Origin: Planctomycetota bacterium
GTDB lineage: Bacteria; Planctomycetota; Phycisphaerae; UBA1845; PWPN01
Direction of reading: 5' to 3'
Length of the DNA stretch: 64,000 bases
Assembly (NCBI GenBank): GCA_022711465.1
Contig: JAKLEZ010000005.1
Span: 124,001 to 188,000, forward strand
Part shown: piece after piece, positions 35,142 to 43,570 of the stretch
Numbering within the stretch: position 1 is the stretch's first letter
Layout: each line of letters begins with the position of its first letter
Notes under the pieces: generated by a model
Seen by the model: only the letters and a program-made list of their open reading frames with translations
Told to the model about the DNA's origin: nothing
The model's database searches: none
Made by a program: the position numbers and the translations under genes

Positions 35142-36545
35142 ATGCCCCGTGTGCTTGTGGTTGAGGACGAACAGAGTCTGGCCCGGGCCATGAGCGATGC
35201 TCTGGCGGAGGCCGGGCACGAGGTTCAAGCCGTTTATCTGGGCGAGAAAGTCCTGGGCGAAGTCCGGGCGTTTGAGCCGCAGGTCATGCTCCTCGACGTA
35301 CGTCTGGGCGGCGTGAATGGGCTGGACCTGCTGGATCAGATCAAGCGGGCGTCGCCGGACATTGAGGTCGTGGTGGTGACGGCTTACGGCAGCGTCGAAG
35401 TGGCCGTCGACGCGATGAAGCGCGGGGCGTCGGAGTTTCTGACCAAGCCGGTGGATCTGGACGTTCTGACCGTCACGGTGGACAAGCTCTGGTCGACCTC
35501 GCAGGCACGGCGACGGCTGGAGCAGTTCCGCGTCGCCCAAGACGGTCGGCTGCGCAGCGTGCAGTTCATCGGCGGCTGCCAGCCGATCGCGGCGATTCGC
35601 GAGCAGATTGCCCGTCTGGCGGGCCGGTCCGCGGCCGCGGCGAGCGGTGGCATGCCCACGATTCTGCTCACCGGGGAGACCGGTTCCGGCAAGGATCTGC
35701 TGGCGACCTACATTCACGCGGCCATGCCGCACCGCACGGGTCCGTTTGTCGGGCTCAACTGCAGTGCTGTCCCGACCGAGCTATTCGAGTCGGAGCTTTT
35801 CGGCCATCAGCGAGGCTCATTCAGTGGGGCCACCGTGGACAAGCCGGGCATGTTCGAGACGGCGGACGGGGGCACGCTCTTGTTGGACGAGATCAGCGAC
35901 CTGCCGCTGAACCTGCAGCCCAAGCTGCTGCGAGCCCTGGAGACGCGTACCATTCGGCGGATCGGCGACACGCGGGACCGGCCGTTCGATCTGTTGCTCA
36001 TTGCCGCGACCAACCGTGGTCTGCCCGAGCTCGTGGCCACCGGGCGATTTCGGGAGGACCTTTACTATCGGCTTCGGGTGATCTCGATCGAGCTGCCTCC
36101 TCTACGGCAGCGTGGTGATGACGTGCTCCTGCTGGCCGATCATTTTCTGGCCCAGCTTCGGGCCAAGTACGGGATGGTCAACCTGGCGCTTTCGGAGGCC
36201 GCCCGGCAGGCCCTTCGCGGCCACGACTGGCCGGGCAACGTCCGCGAGCTTCAGCATGCGCTGGAGAGTGCCGCCCTGAGCATCGGCGGCTCGACGATCG
36301 AGGCGGCCGATCTACCTCGTCCGGCCTTGGCCGATCCCATCCGGCGGGCGGAGCGAGCCATTGACGCCGATCGCCCCATCGATCTCGAGCAGCTGGAGAA
36401 GTCCTTGATCGAACGTGCGTTGCGGCGTACGGGCTTCAACGTATCCGCCGCGGCCAGGCTGCTTTCCATCGGGCGGGAAGCGATGCGTTATCGGATGGTC
36501 AAGTACGGTCTGTCGACGGAGACTTCCCAGGCCGACGAAGACTGA
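35142..36545 (+). CDS. NtrC-family sigma54-type response regulator with altered GAFTGA loop
   Basis: A 467-residue protein from ATG 35142; an in-frame GTG at 35130 is an alternative. Receiver domain at 1-120 with VVEDE, the phosphoacceptor D52 in MLLDVRLGG and K102 in FLTKPVD. AAA+ domain at about 142-375: Walker A GETGSGKD (178-185), Walker B LLLDE (246-250), and the sigma54-contact loop reads GSFSGA (225-230) instead of GAFTGA. Sensor region AATNRGLPELVATGRFREDLYYRL and WPGNVREL follow. A Fis-type HTH ends the protein (GFNVSAAARLLSIGREAMRYRM). It is the likely partner of the kinase just upstream. Altered loop residues raise doubt about sigma54 activation. Confidence 0.92.
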   Translation: MPRVLVVEDEQSLARAMSDALAEAGHEVQAVYLGEKVLGEVRAFEPQVMLLDVRLGGVNGLDLLDQIKRASPDIEVVVVTAYGSVEVAVDAMKRGASEFLTKPVDLDVLTVTVDKLWSTSQARRRLEQFRVAQDGRLRSVQFIGGCQPIAAIREQIARLAGRSAAAASGGMPTILLTGETGSGKDLLATYIHAAMPHRTGPFVGLNCSAVPTELFESELFGHQRGSFSGATVDKPGMFETADGGTLLLDEISDLPLNLQPKLLRALETRTIRRIGDTRDRPFDLLLIAATNRGLPELVATGRFREDLYYRLRVISIELPPLRQRGDDVLLLADHFLAQLRAKYGMVNLALSEAARQALRGHDWPGNVRELQHALESAALSIGGSTIEAADLPRPALADPIRRAERAIDADRPIDLEQLEKSLIERALRRTGFNVSAAARLLSIGREAMRYRMVKYGLSTETSQADED

Positions 36546-36718
36546 GCCTGGCGTCGGATCCCGGATGTTCGACCGCCATGCTCGCCCGGTGCCCCCGCCC
36601 AGCGATCCTGAGCAAGCGTTTTGTCGCGTTCTCGGCACTGCTTCGCGAAGAGCCGGAACCTGCTGAGACGGGGCGGGTGGCCGGCGGGGTGTGGTTTTCG
36701 AGGTGCGGGTCGGGGGTC

Positions 36719-36746
36719 TTGACCGCGGGGCGAGTGTGGATAATAT
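36719..36746 (+). promoter_or_regulatory. Candidate sigma70 promoter of the GntR-led operon
   Basis: TTGACC (36719-36724) and TAATAT (36741-36746) are separated by 16 bases, 49 bp upstream of the GTG start of the regulator. The AT-rich -10 region stands out in GC-rich surroundings. The palindrome at 36747-36758 follows directly, which places it over the expected transcription start. Confidence 0.5.
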
Positions 36747-36758
36747 ATTGTGCACGAT
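36747..36758. promoter_or_regulatory. Palindromic operator candidate ATTGTGCACGAT
   Basis: The 12-mer is symmetrical except at the third position pair (AT-N-GTGCAC-N-AT). The GT-NN-AC core matches the type of operator bound by FCD-class GntR regulators such as UxuR/ExuR. It lies just downstream of the -10 box of the operon headed by exactly such a regulator, so autorepression is a reasonable inference. No second copy was found in the window. Confidence 0.5.
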
Positions 36759-36794
36759 TTCTGTCCAGGTCTCGGACGCTTCTGAGGGCGAACC

Positions 36795-37457
36795 GTGGTC
36801 ACCCGACCGATCCGGCGTGTCAATTTCGTGGACGAGGCGTATGCGGCCATTCGCCGGCTGATTGTCAGCGGCGAGTTTCCGCCGGGGGCCCAGCTCAAGA
36901 TTGACGCTCTCGCCCGCATTCTGGGGGTGAGCAACTCTCCGATCCGGGAGGCCCTGCGGCGGCTGGAAAACGAGCGCTGGGTGCAGACGATTCCCTATCG
37001 TGGGGCTTTTGTGCGGGCCCTGGATGAAGTGGAGCTGGTCGAGCTGTACGAGCTTCGGGAGTTCATCGAGACCTCGGCGTTGCGTAAAGCCATGCCCCGC
37101 CCCGCGGGGGCGCATCTCAAGGCCCTCGGGGAGGCCCAGCGGAGGATTCGAGCTGCCTTGCGGGGCAAGGATCTCGCCGCGTACCTGGCGGCCGATACCC
37201 GGTTTCACCGGATCATCGTGGAGATGGCCGGCAACCGCCGGCTGAGCGAGCTGTTCGCGACCCTAATCGAGCAAGGGAAGTGCTTCATGCTGGGCCGGAC
37301 GCAGCGAGCGATAGCCAGATACCGCGACGGCCGCGACCAGCACGCGGAGATGGTGGAGGCGATCGCCGGGGGTGACACCGCGAAGGCGCTTGGACTGCTC
37401 CAGCGGCATTTGCGTATCACTTTGGAGCAGGTCCGGCGTTTGGCGAGCCGGGAGTGA
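36795..37457 (+). CDS. GntR-family transcriptional regulator, FCD (FadR-like) subfamily
   Basis: A 220-residue protein. The GTG start at 36795 has GAGG seven bases upstream. Winged HTH at about 8-75: AYAAIRRLIVSGEFPPGAQL, IDALARILGVSNSPIREALRRLE and an RGAFV wing. The FCD ligand domain (about 80-215) shows the helical pattern ELREFIETSALRKA, AADTRFHRIIVEMAGN and DQHAEMVEAIAGGD, with the Asp/His residues that bind metal and a carboxylate-type ligand in this subfamily. Members sense sugar acids, lactate, amino acids and similar. It is the first gene of the unit running to 47952; its stop overlaps the frame of the next gene. It probably represses the unit until the substrate is present. Confidence 0.93.
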   Translation: MVTRPIRRVNFVDEAYAAIRRLIVSGEFPPGAQLKIDALARILGVSNSPIREALRRLENERWVQTIPYRGAFVRALDEVELVELYELREFIETSALRKAMPRPAGAHLKALGEAQRRIRAALRGKDLAAYLAADTRFHRIIVEMAGNRRLSELFATLIEQGKCFMLGRTQRAIARYRDGRDQHAEMVEAIAGGDTAKALGLLQRHLRITLEQVRRLASRE

Positions 37458-37468
37458 GGGTTGTGCGC

Positions 37469-39373
37469 ATGCGTCGGACGAGAGTGGCCGAACACGTCGT
37501 GCTGGCCCTTGGAGGGTTGGGGCTGGGCGCGGCCGGCTGCGCCGGGCTGGCAGGCCCGTTGGCGGGGCTGAGTGCCGGCCAGGATGATCGCGGCCCCTGG
37601 TGGATGCGCCAGACAGCGATGAGCCGTGATGGTTCGCTGGACCTTCGGAGCAAGCCGTGGTGGCCACGAGCGATGCAGCTCGGCGTCGGCGAGCGGTTCA
37701 TGATCGAGGAGAACGGGCTGGCCGGCGGGAACATGCTGGTTCGGCGGGAGCGGATCAGGAACCGCAGCAAGGAGGTTGAGGCTCTTGTCTGGGTCATTGA
37801 CGATGACACCGACGGCAGCCTTCGAACCGGCGGGGATGAGGATTCGGACTGCTACGTGGCCGACTACGGTTGCGACGGTGTTCCGGATCGCATGGTGGAC
37901 TACATCGACGACGACGGGGACGGCACCGCGGACGAAATGGACATCCGCTACTATGCCGGCGGGCGGCTCGACTACTGCTGGTTCGCCAGGGACTTTGACG
38001 GTGACGGGTGCATGTGGAGTGTGCGCGGCTACGAGTATGGCGGTCCGAGCTTCTTCGAAGCGGACCCATACGGCGACAACATGATCTACATGAACAAGTT
38101 CAATCCGGTGGAGGGCACCTGGTCGCCGATCTCGGAGTGTCCGTTCGCCTTCTACGATACCGACGGTGACGGCTACAGTGAAGTGGTTGTCCGGTTCAGC
38201 GCCGTGCCGCTGGGTTACGATCCCGGCGTTCATCCGGACTACGCGAACAATCAGTTTTCCGGCTCGTGGGATCCGGGGATGGCCCGGATGGGCGTGGTGA
38301 ACATCCGCTACAGCTTTGACATCGACAACCTCAGCGGGAAGGAGACGCCGCTGCACTACGACTGCGGATTCAATCTGGTCGGGGCGGTGCCGTACGAGTT
38401 TGCGGGGATGTGGCAGGTCAACTCGAGACGTCGCCCGCCGCAGGCGACGTGCGTGGTTCCGTATGATCAGGTCCGCTCGGTGAGCGATCGCTATGCCGCC
38501 CGGGAGACGGGTTTCAGCTGGCATGAGCAGCACGACGACACGATCGCGATCGGCTACGGAGAGCGGCAGAAGGACGACTGGCGATGGGAGGGTGTCTTCT
38601 GGATCTGGGAGCGGCGGTTCATGGAGAACACCGGCGGGCCCTGCCAGCGGTGGAACGTGCGTCGGGAATGGAGCAGCAGGCCCAGCAACCGCCGGGCGTT
38701 GTATTACAGCGGAGTCGACGGGCGGATTCACCTGTTCGGAGCCGAGGAGGGTTGGATTCAGCGGGGGCATTTTGCGGGACTGGGCAATCTGGGTGAGATC
38801 CGGATGTACGACACTGACGGGAATGGTTACTTCGACCGGTGGGAGGTGTACGACGGGCAGGGCCCTGTGCCGGTGCGGGTTTCGACGGTGGGCGACGAGA
38901 AGGTTCGACGCGTGCCGTTTGACGAGCAGTGGTTGCGGCGTTTCTACCTGGAGGAGGTGGTTCCGCAGGCGACGGCGGGCAGTGTCATGCTGCTCGAGGC
39001 GATGGGCGAGGTTCACCCTTGGGCCATGCCGGCCGGGCTGGCCGACGCGACCCGTGGTGGGCCACCTGGGTTCCGGCGTTACGCCCTCGATGTAGCGTGC
39101 GAGCTGCACTACCAGTCTCTGCGACGGTCGTTGAGTGTGGTGGCCGGCCGGGTCTTGGCCGGTGCGAGGATGGACGATCTGCGATCCCTGAAGCCGGACC
39201 AGCGGGCGGCGACGGCGAACTCGCAGACTGGCTGGCAACTGGTGCGGTCGCTGGAGAGGCTGGATGCGGCCTGGGGGCGAGGCGATCTGGCGAGCGTGAA
39301 GGCGGCGATCGCCGAGCTGAAGCGTTCACCGCTGCTGGGCCGGACGGAGGCGGGCGGCAAGGCGGAGCAATGA
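37469..39373 (+). CDS. Exported lipoprotein with DxDxDG calcium-binding-like repeats
   Basis: A 634-residue protein. I chose ATG 37469 (GAGGG upstream); a GTG at 37454 overlapping the GntR stop is possible. Signal peptide with lipobox LGLGAAGC (Cys at about residue 23). Residues about 85-400 hold several EF-hand-loop or TSP3-like Asp-rich motifs: VIDDDTDGS, DYIDDDGDGTADEMD, ARDFDGDGC, FYDTDGDGYSE, MYDTDGNGYFDRWE. No family is recognised, but this part is homologous to the N-terminal half of the protein at 43571 (shared pattern DSDxYxAD...DGxxD...DY.D.D.D, then VVxRxSxxx...IRYSFDxDxxSG and RLHL/RIHLFGAEEGW-type block). It is likely anchored at the outer or inner membrane facing the substrate. 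Function unknown. Confidence 0.78.
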   Translation: MRRTRVAEHVVLALGGLGLGAAGCAGLAGPLAGLSAGQDDRGPWWMRQTAMSRDGSLDLRSKPWWPRAMQLGVGERFMIEENGLAGGNMLVRRERIRNRSKEVEALVWVIDDDTDGSLRTGGDEDSDCYVADYGCDGVPDRMVDYIDDDGDGTADEMDIRYYAGGRLDYCWFARDFDGDGCMWSVRGYEYGGPSFFEADPYGDNMIYMNKFNPVEGTWSPISECPFAFYDTDGDGYSEVVVRFSAVPLGYDPGVHPDYANNQFSGSWDPGMARMGVVNIRYSFDIDNLSGKETPLHYDCGFNLVGAVPYEFAGMWQVNSRRRPPQATCVVPYDQVRSVSDRYAARETGFSWHEQHDDTIAIGYGERQKDDWRWEGVFWIWERRFMENTGGPCQRWNVRREWSSRPSNRRALYYSGVDGRIHLFGAEEGWIQRGHFAGLGNLGEIRMYDTDGNGYFDRWEVYDGQGPVPVRVSTVGDEKVRRVPFDEQWLRRFYLEEVVPQATAGSVMLLEAMGEVHPWAMPAGLADATRGGPPGFRRYALDVACELHYQSLRRSLSVVAGRVLAGARMDDLRSLKPDQRAATANSQTGWQLVRSLERLDAAWGRGDLASVKAAIAELKRSPLLGRTEAGGKAEQ

Positions 39374-39424
39374 TCTCGCGCCCGGCGCGAACGGCCGACG
39401 GGGGACACGAAAGGCGGTAGGTTG

Positions 39425-41119
39425 ATGCTGCTGGCGGCGGGCGAGTCGAGTCATCTGGCCGGGCCGGACTACTTCATCCTGGTCGGGTACTTTGTGATCA
39501 TGCTCGGGGTTGGGGCGTACTTCTGGGGGTACATGAAGGGCATGTCGGACTACTTCTCGGGGCGTCATCAGATTCCCTGGTGGCTCTCGGGGGTGTCGTT
39601 CTACATGACGAGCTTCAGTGCGTTTCTCTTTGTGGCCTATTCGGAGCTTGCCTTTCGCAAAGGTCTGGTGGCGGTGACCGTGGGTTGGGCGGTGGTTCCG
39701 GCGGTGCTGATCGGCGTGATCGTTGTGTCCGGCCGCTGGCGGCGTGCTCGGATCAACAGTCCTGCCGAGTATCTGGAGGAGCGTTTTGGTCTTGGCCTGC
39801 GCCAGACGTTCGCCTGGGCCAACGTTATCGTTCGCATGATCGATGACGGTTTGAAGGTTTACGCGACGGGCCTGTTTCTGTCCAAGAGCGTGGGGCTCGG
39901 TCTGGGGGAGAGCATCGCCTGCACCGGTTTGATCACGCTGGCGTACACGTTCATGGGCGGACTGTGGGCGGTGGCGGTGACCGACTTTGTGCAATTCGTG
40001 GTCATGCTGGCGGGGGCGGCGGTCTTGCTGCCCATGGCCCTGGTCCGGGTGGGATGGCTCGGCGGCCTGGTGGACCATGCTCCGCCGGGCTTTTTCAGTC
40101 TGACCGCGGGGCCCGATCACAGCTGGTGGTTTCTCGGCGGGTGGTTCCTGCTGCTGGTCTGCAACTACAATACAAGTTTTGGCCTGGTGCAGCGGTACTA
40201 CTGTGTGCGCGACGAGAGAGAGGCTCGGAAGGTCGGGTATCTGGTGGCGGTTCTCTGCCTGGTGGGCACGCCGATCTACTTCATTCCGGCGATGTGTGCC
40301 CGGCAGTTCATGCCCGATGCGGTTCCGGGGAGTATCTACGCGGCCCTGTGCGTGGAACTGCTTCCGGTCGGCCTGCTGGGTCTGGTTGTGGCGGCGATGT
40401 TTTCGGCGACGATGTCCACGCTGAGCGGCGACTACAACGTGGTGGCCGCGGTTCTGACCAACGACGTTTACCACAGGCTGATCGACCGCCAAGCGTCGGA
40501 GCGGCGGCTAGTCACGGTGGGGCGGGCCTGTACGCTGGTCGTCGGCCTGGTGCCGATCGCGATCGGGCTGTGCATCGCGTATCTCATCGGCAACGACCTC
40601 CTTTTCAGTTGGATGGTCAAGCTGTTCAGCGTGGCGTCTCCGCCGATTGCGATTCCCATGCTGGCCGGGATTCTCTGGCGGCGGTGTTCGAATGCCGGAG
40701 CCCTGGCGGGTTTTCTCGGCGGTCTAGGCGTGGGGCTGGGTCTGTTCTTCTGCGGTCTGAAAGACTACCAGATCGCGGCGGCCACCACGGCCGCGACGCT
40801 CATCGAGATGGTGGTGGTGAGCCTGCTGGTGACTCCCGGCGAGCCGGAGCTGCGAGGACGTGAAGGCGTGTTTCGCAGGCTTGATGCGGCGGTTTCTCGG
40901 GAGGAACTGGCTGCAGAGAGGGGTGGCCCTTCGCCGTTTCGCATTGTCGGCCTGTCGACGATCGCGATCGCGCTCATGCTGCTGCTGGTCATGCCGTTTG
41001 TGCCGTGGAGCTCCGGCTCGATCGTCAACCTGGCGATTGCCATCGGTCTTTTCGTACCGGGCGTCATCTGGATGAGGCAATCGGGCCTTGAATTGAAGGA
41101 AGCGGGGCGAGAATCATGA
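39425..41119 (+). CDS. Sodium:solute symporter (SSS family)
   Basis: A 564-residue protein from ATG 39425 (AAAGGCGG upstream). It has about thirteen hydrophobic helices. Characteristic stretches include MSDYFSGRHQIPWWLSGVSFYMTSFSAF, INSPAEYLEERFG, GGLWAVAVTDFVQFVVMLAG, and ATMSTLSGDYNVVAAVLTNDVY, the last a sodium-site segment of the family. Members import sugars, sugar acids, inositols, nucleosides or amino acids with sodium. As the only transporter of the operon it should define the imported substrate, which cannot be told from sequence alone. It ends in an ATGA overlap with the dehydrogenase gene. Confidence 0.93.
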   Translation: MLLAAGESSHLAGPDYFILVGYFVIMLGVGAYFWGYMKGMSDYFSGRHQIPWWLSGVSFYMTSFSAFLFVAYSELAFRKGLVAVTVGWAVVPAVLIGVIVVSGRWRRARINSPAEYLEERFGLGLRQTFAWANVIVRMIDDGLKVYATGLFLSKSVGLGLGESIACTGLITLAYTFMGGLWAVAVTDFVQFVVMLAGAAVLLPMALVRVGWLGGLVDHAPPGFFSLTAGPDHSWWFLGGWFLLLVCNYNTSFGLVQRYYCVRDEREARKVGYLVAVLCLVGTPIYFIPAMCARQFMPDAVPGSIYAALCVELLPVGLLGLVVAAMFSATMSTLSGDYNVVAAVLTNDVYHRLIDRQASERRLVTVGRACTLVVGLVPIAIGLCIAYLIGNDLLFSWMVKLFSVASPPIAIPMLAGILWRRCSNAGALAGFLGGLGVGLGLFFCGLKDYQIAAATTAATLIEMVVVSLLVTPGEPELRGREGVFRRLDAAVSREELAAERGGPSPFRIVGLSTIAIALMLLLVMPFVPWSSGSIVNLAIAIGLFVPGVIWMRQSGLELKEAGRES

Positions 41120-42144
41120 GTGACATCGGAATTGGCGTTGTCGGGTCGGGTTTCATGGGGCGCACGTACTCGGAGACCCTCTCCAAGTACTGTACCCGCG
41201 GCCGCCTCAAGGCCGTGGCGGCAGGGTCGCGGGCCGGGCAACTGGCCGAGGACTACGCCATGGACCTGGAGCCGTCGTTCGAAGCCCTCATCGCCCGCCA
41301 GGACATTGACGCGGTGTTCATCGCCACGCCGCATCATGTCCATGCCGAGCAGGCGATTGCCGCGGCCGGGGCCGGCAAGCACGTGCTGATCGAGAAGCCG
41401 ATGGCTTGTACGGTTGCCGAGTGCGACGCGATCCTGGACGCCTGCCGCAAGAACAACGTTCACAGTTCGATCGCCTTCACGCAGCGGATGCGGATCTGCA
41501 ACATGCGGGCCAAGCGGATCATTGCGGACGACCGGATCGGCGGGATCCAGCAGATCGCCTCGACCCAACTGAACGGCGGCGGGGTGGGCACGCTCCCCAA
41601 GTGGCAGAGCGAGGTCGAGAACCTGGGCACGCTGTTCGGGCATGGCATCCACAATTTCGACTCTATCCGCTGGCTGACTGGTCAGGAGATCAAGACGGTC
41701 TACGCCAAGTGCGGCAGTTTCGAGCCCGGGCTCAAGGTTGAGGGCACGTCCATGGTGGTCATGTCCATGAGTGGTGGCGCCTTTGCCAGCCTGTGGAGTT
41801 CGTTCCAGATGCCCCGGCCCTCGTTCCCGAGGGCCCAATTTGCGGCCCGCATCGTTGGCGAACGGGGTCTGATCGACCTTGACGCCTATGGTGAGCTGCG
41901 TCTGTCCGTGGGCGGCGGGCCGTGGGAGGTGGTCGAGACCCAGGCTCCGATCGACTGGCAGGGCAAGGGCTTTCTGGATCCGGTCCGGCTGGAGAGCTAC
42001 ACCCGCCAATGCCAGGACTTCATCGACGCGTGCATTGGGAATCGCCCTCCTTTGGTGACCGGCTGGGACGGGCGGCAGGCGGTGGCGGCAGCGTTGGCGG
42101 CGTACGAATCCGCGAGGAGCGGCAAGGAAGTCGTGTTAGCGTAG
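41116..42144 (+). CDS. Cytoplasmic Gfo/Idh/MocA family dehydrogenase
   Basis: A 342-residue protein that overlaps the symporter stop as ATGA. There is no signal sequence, unlike the two other Gfo/Idh proteins of this window, so it acts in the cytoplasm. Rossmann motif GIGVVGSGFMGRTYS, then VFIATPHHVHAEQA, the signature Lys in LIEKPMACTVAE, and GHGIHNFDSIRWL in the substrate domain. It most likely oxidises a hydroxyl of the imported compound to a ketone with NAD(P), as the first intracellular step. Inositol dehydrogenase- or sugar-dehydrogenase-like activity is the default guess. The next gene follows after 126 bp. Confidence 0.92.
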   Translation: MSDIGIGVVGSGFMGRTYSETLSKYCTRGRLKAVAAGSRAGQLAEDYAMDLEPSFEALIARQDIDAVFIATPHHVHAEQAIAAAGAGKHVLIEKPMACTVAECDAILDACRKNNVHSSIAFTQRMRICNMRAKRIIADDRIGGIQQIASTQLNGGGVGTLPKWQSEVENLGTLFGHGIHNFDSIRWLTGQEIKTVYAKCGSFEPGLKVEGTSMVVMSMSGGAFASLWSSFQMPRPSFPRAQFAARIVGERGLIDLDAYGELRLSVGGGPWEVVETQAPIDWQGKGFLDPVRLESYTRQCQDFIDACIGNRPPLVTGWDGRQAVAAALAAYESARSGKEVVLA

Positions 42145-42270
42145 AGGGAGGTGCGGACGGAGGGGTGCTGCCCTGACATGGCGTGTGACCTGGGGAGATT
42201 TGACCGGCGAGACGCCGGCGTCCCCGCGGTTGTGCCGGGCGGCCCTTTGGCTCCGGGTTTGGAGTGGGGC

Positions 42271-43569
42271 ATGCGTTTCGATCATTCACGGGCGCTCTAC
42301 GAGCGGGCCTGCCGGACCTGTCCGGGGGGCATTCACAGCAACGTGCGGGCCCATTGGGCGCCGCAGCCGATGTACTACGATCACGGCCGGGGGGCGCACG
42401 TCTGGGACGCGGACGGCAACGAGTTCATCGACTATGTTCTGGCCCGCGGGCCGCTGCTGCTGGGTCATTCGCCCGCCGGCGTGCTGGAGGCGGTCAGGAA
42501 GCAGCTTGATCGTGGTCTGATGTACGCCGGTCAGCATGTTCTGGAGATCGAAGCCGCGGAGAAGTTCTGCTCGATGGTGCCCTGCGCGGAGATGGTCCGG
42601 TTCAGCAACTCCGGCAGCGAGGCGGTGCAGGGTGCGATGCGGCTGGCGCGCGGCGTGACCGGCCGGCGGAAGGTTCTGCGTTTCGAGGGCCACTACCACG
42701 GCTGGTTCGACAACGAGATGTGGAGTACCGCCCCGGCGCTCGATGCCGCCGGCCCGCGTGAATCGCCCCGGGCGACACCCGCCAGCAAGGGCCAGGTGGC
42801 CAGCGACGCCGAGAACCTCGTGGTGCGGCCCTGGAACGATCTTCGCCTGGTGGAGGCGGCCTTCGACCGGCACCGAGGCGAGATCGCCGCGATTTTGACC
42901 GAGCCGATCATGTGCAATTGCGGCGGCATCATGCCTGAACCGGGCTTTCTCGAAGGTCTGCGCGAGCTGTGTACGAGAGACGGCGCCCTGCTGATCTTCG
43001 ATGAGGTCATCACCGGCTTCCGGGTCAGCCTTGGAGGGGCTCAACAGCATTTTGGCGTTATCCCGGACGTGGCGACCTTTGCCAAGGGCATGGCCGGCGG
43101 TTTTCCGGTCAGCGCCGTCGCGGGCAAGCGGGAGTACCTGGGTGCTTTCGGTGACCTGTCGATCAGTCACGCGGGGACCTACAACGGCAACGCGCCCTGC
43201 ATGGCGGCCACGTTGGCGGCGTTGACCATGCTGGGGGCTGACAAGGGTGCCCTGCTCCAACACGCCCACGACATGGGCCACGAGCTTATGCGTGGCATTG
43301 AGCAGCTCGCCCGGAAGGCCGGCAAGGACGTCCATGTGCGGGGGGTTCCGACGGCGTTCTTCGTCTCCTTCAATGATCGCGAGCGGATCATCGACTATCG
43401 CACCTCGCTGGGCCGGGACCGCGAAGCCTACGCTCGATTCTGGCTGGCCCTGCAGGAGCGTGGGGTTCGCACCCTACCGGAGGGGCTGTGGTTTGTTTCC
43501 ACCGCCCACACGCAGGAGGACGTTGACCGGACTCTCCGGGCGGTGGCCGAGGCGGTCGAGGAGGCGTGA
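42271..43569 (+). CDS. Class III aminotransferase, glutamate-1-semialdehyde aminomutase-like
   Basis: A 432-residue protein from ATG 42271 (GGAG upstream); the frame is open back to 42151 without a better start. PLP-binding residues are visible: SNSGSEAVQGAMRLAR, GHYHGWFDN, the cofactor Asp D244 in LLIFDEVITGF, and the Schiff-base lysine K272 in TFAKGMAGGFPVSAVAG. The overall pattern is that of the HemL-like branch. Many members outside heme biosynthesis transaminate or aminomutate other small keto compounds. Its place between a dehydrogenase and hydrolase-fold proteins suggests a catabolic or modifying step on an amino-bearing or keto intermediate rather than tetrapyrrole synthesis. Confidence 0.9.
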   Translation: MRFDHSRALYERACRTCPGGIHSNVRAHWAPQPMYYDHGRGAHVWDADGNEFIDYVLARGPLLLGHSPAGVLEAVRKQLDRGLMYAGQHVLEIEAAEKFCSMVPCAEMVRFSNSGSEAVQGAMRLARGVTGRRKVLRFEGHYHGWFDNEMWSTAPALDAAGPRESPRATPASKGQVASDAENLVVRPWNDLRLVEAAFDRHRGEIAAILTEPIMCNCGGIMPEPGFLEGLRELCTRDGALLIFDEVITGFRVSLGGAQQHFGVIPDVATFAKGMAGGFPVSAVAGKREYLGAFGDLSISHAGTYNGNAPCMAATLAALTMLGADKGALLQHAHDMGHELMRGIEQLARKAGKDVHVRGVPTAFFVSFNDRERIIDYRTSLGRDREAYARFWLALQERGVRTLPEGLWFVSTAHTQEDVDRTLRAVAEAVEEA

Positions 43570-43570
43570 G

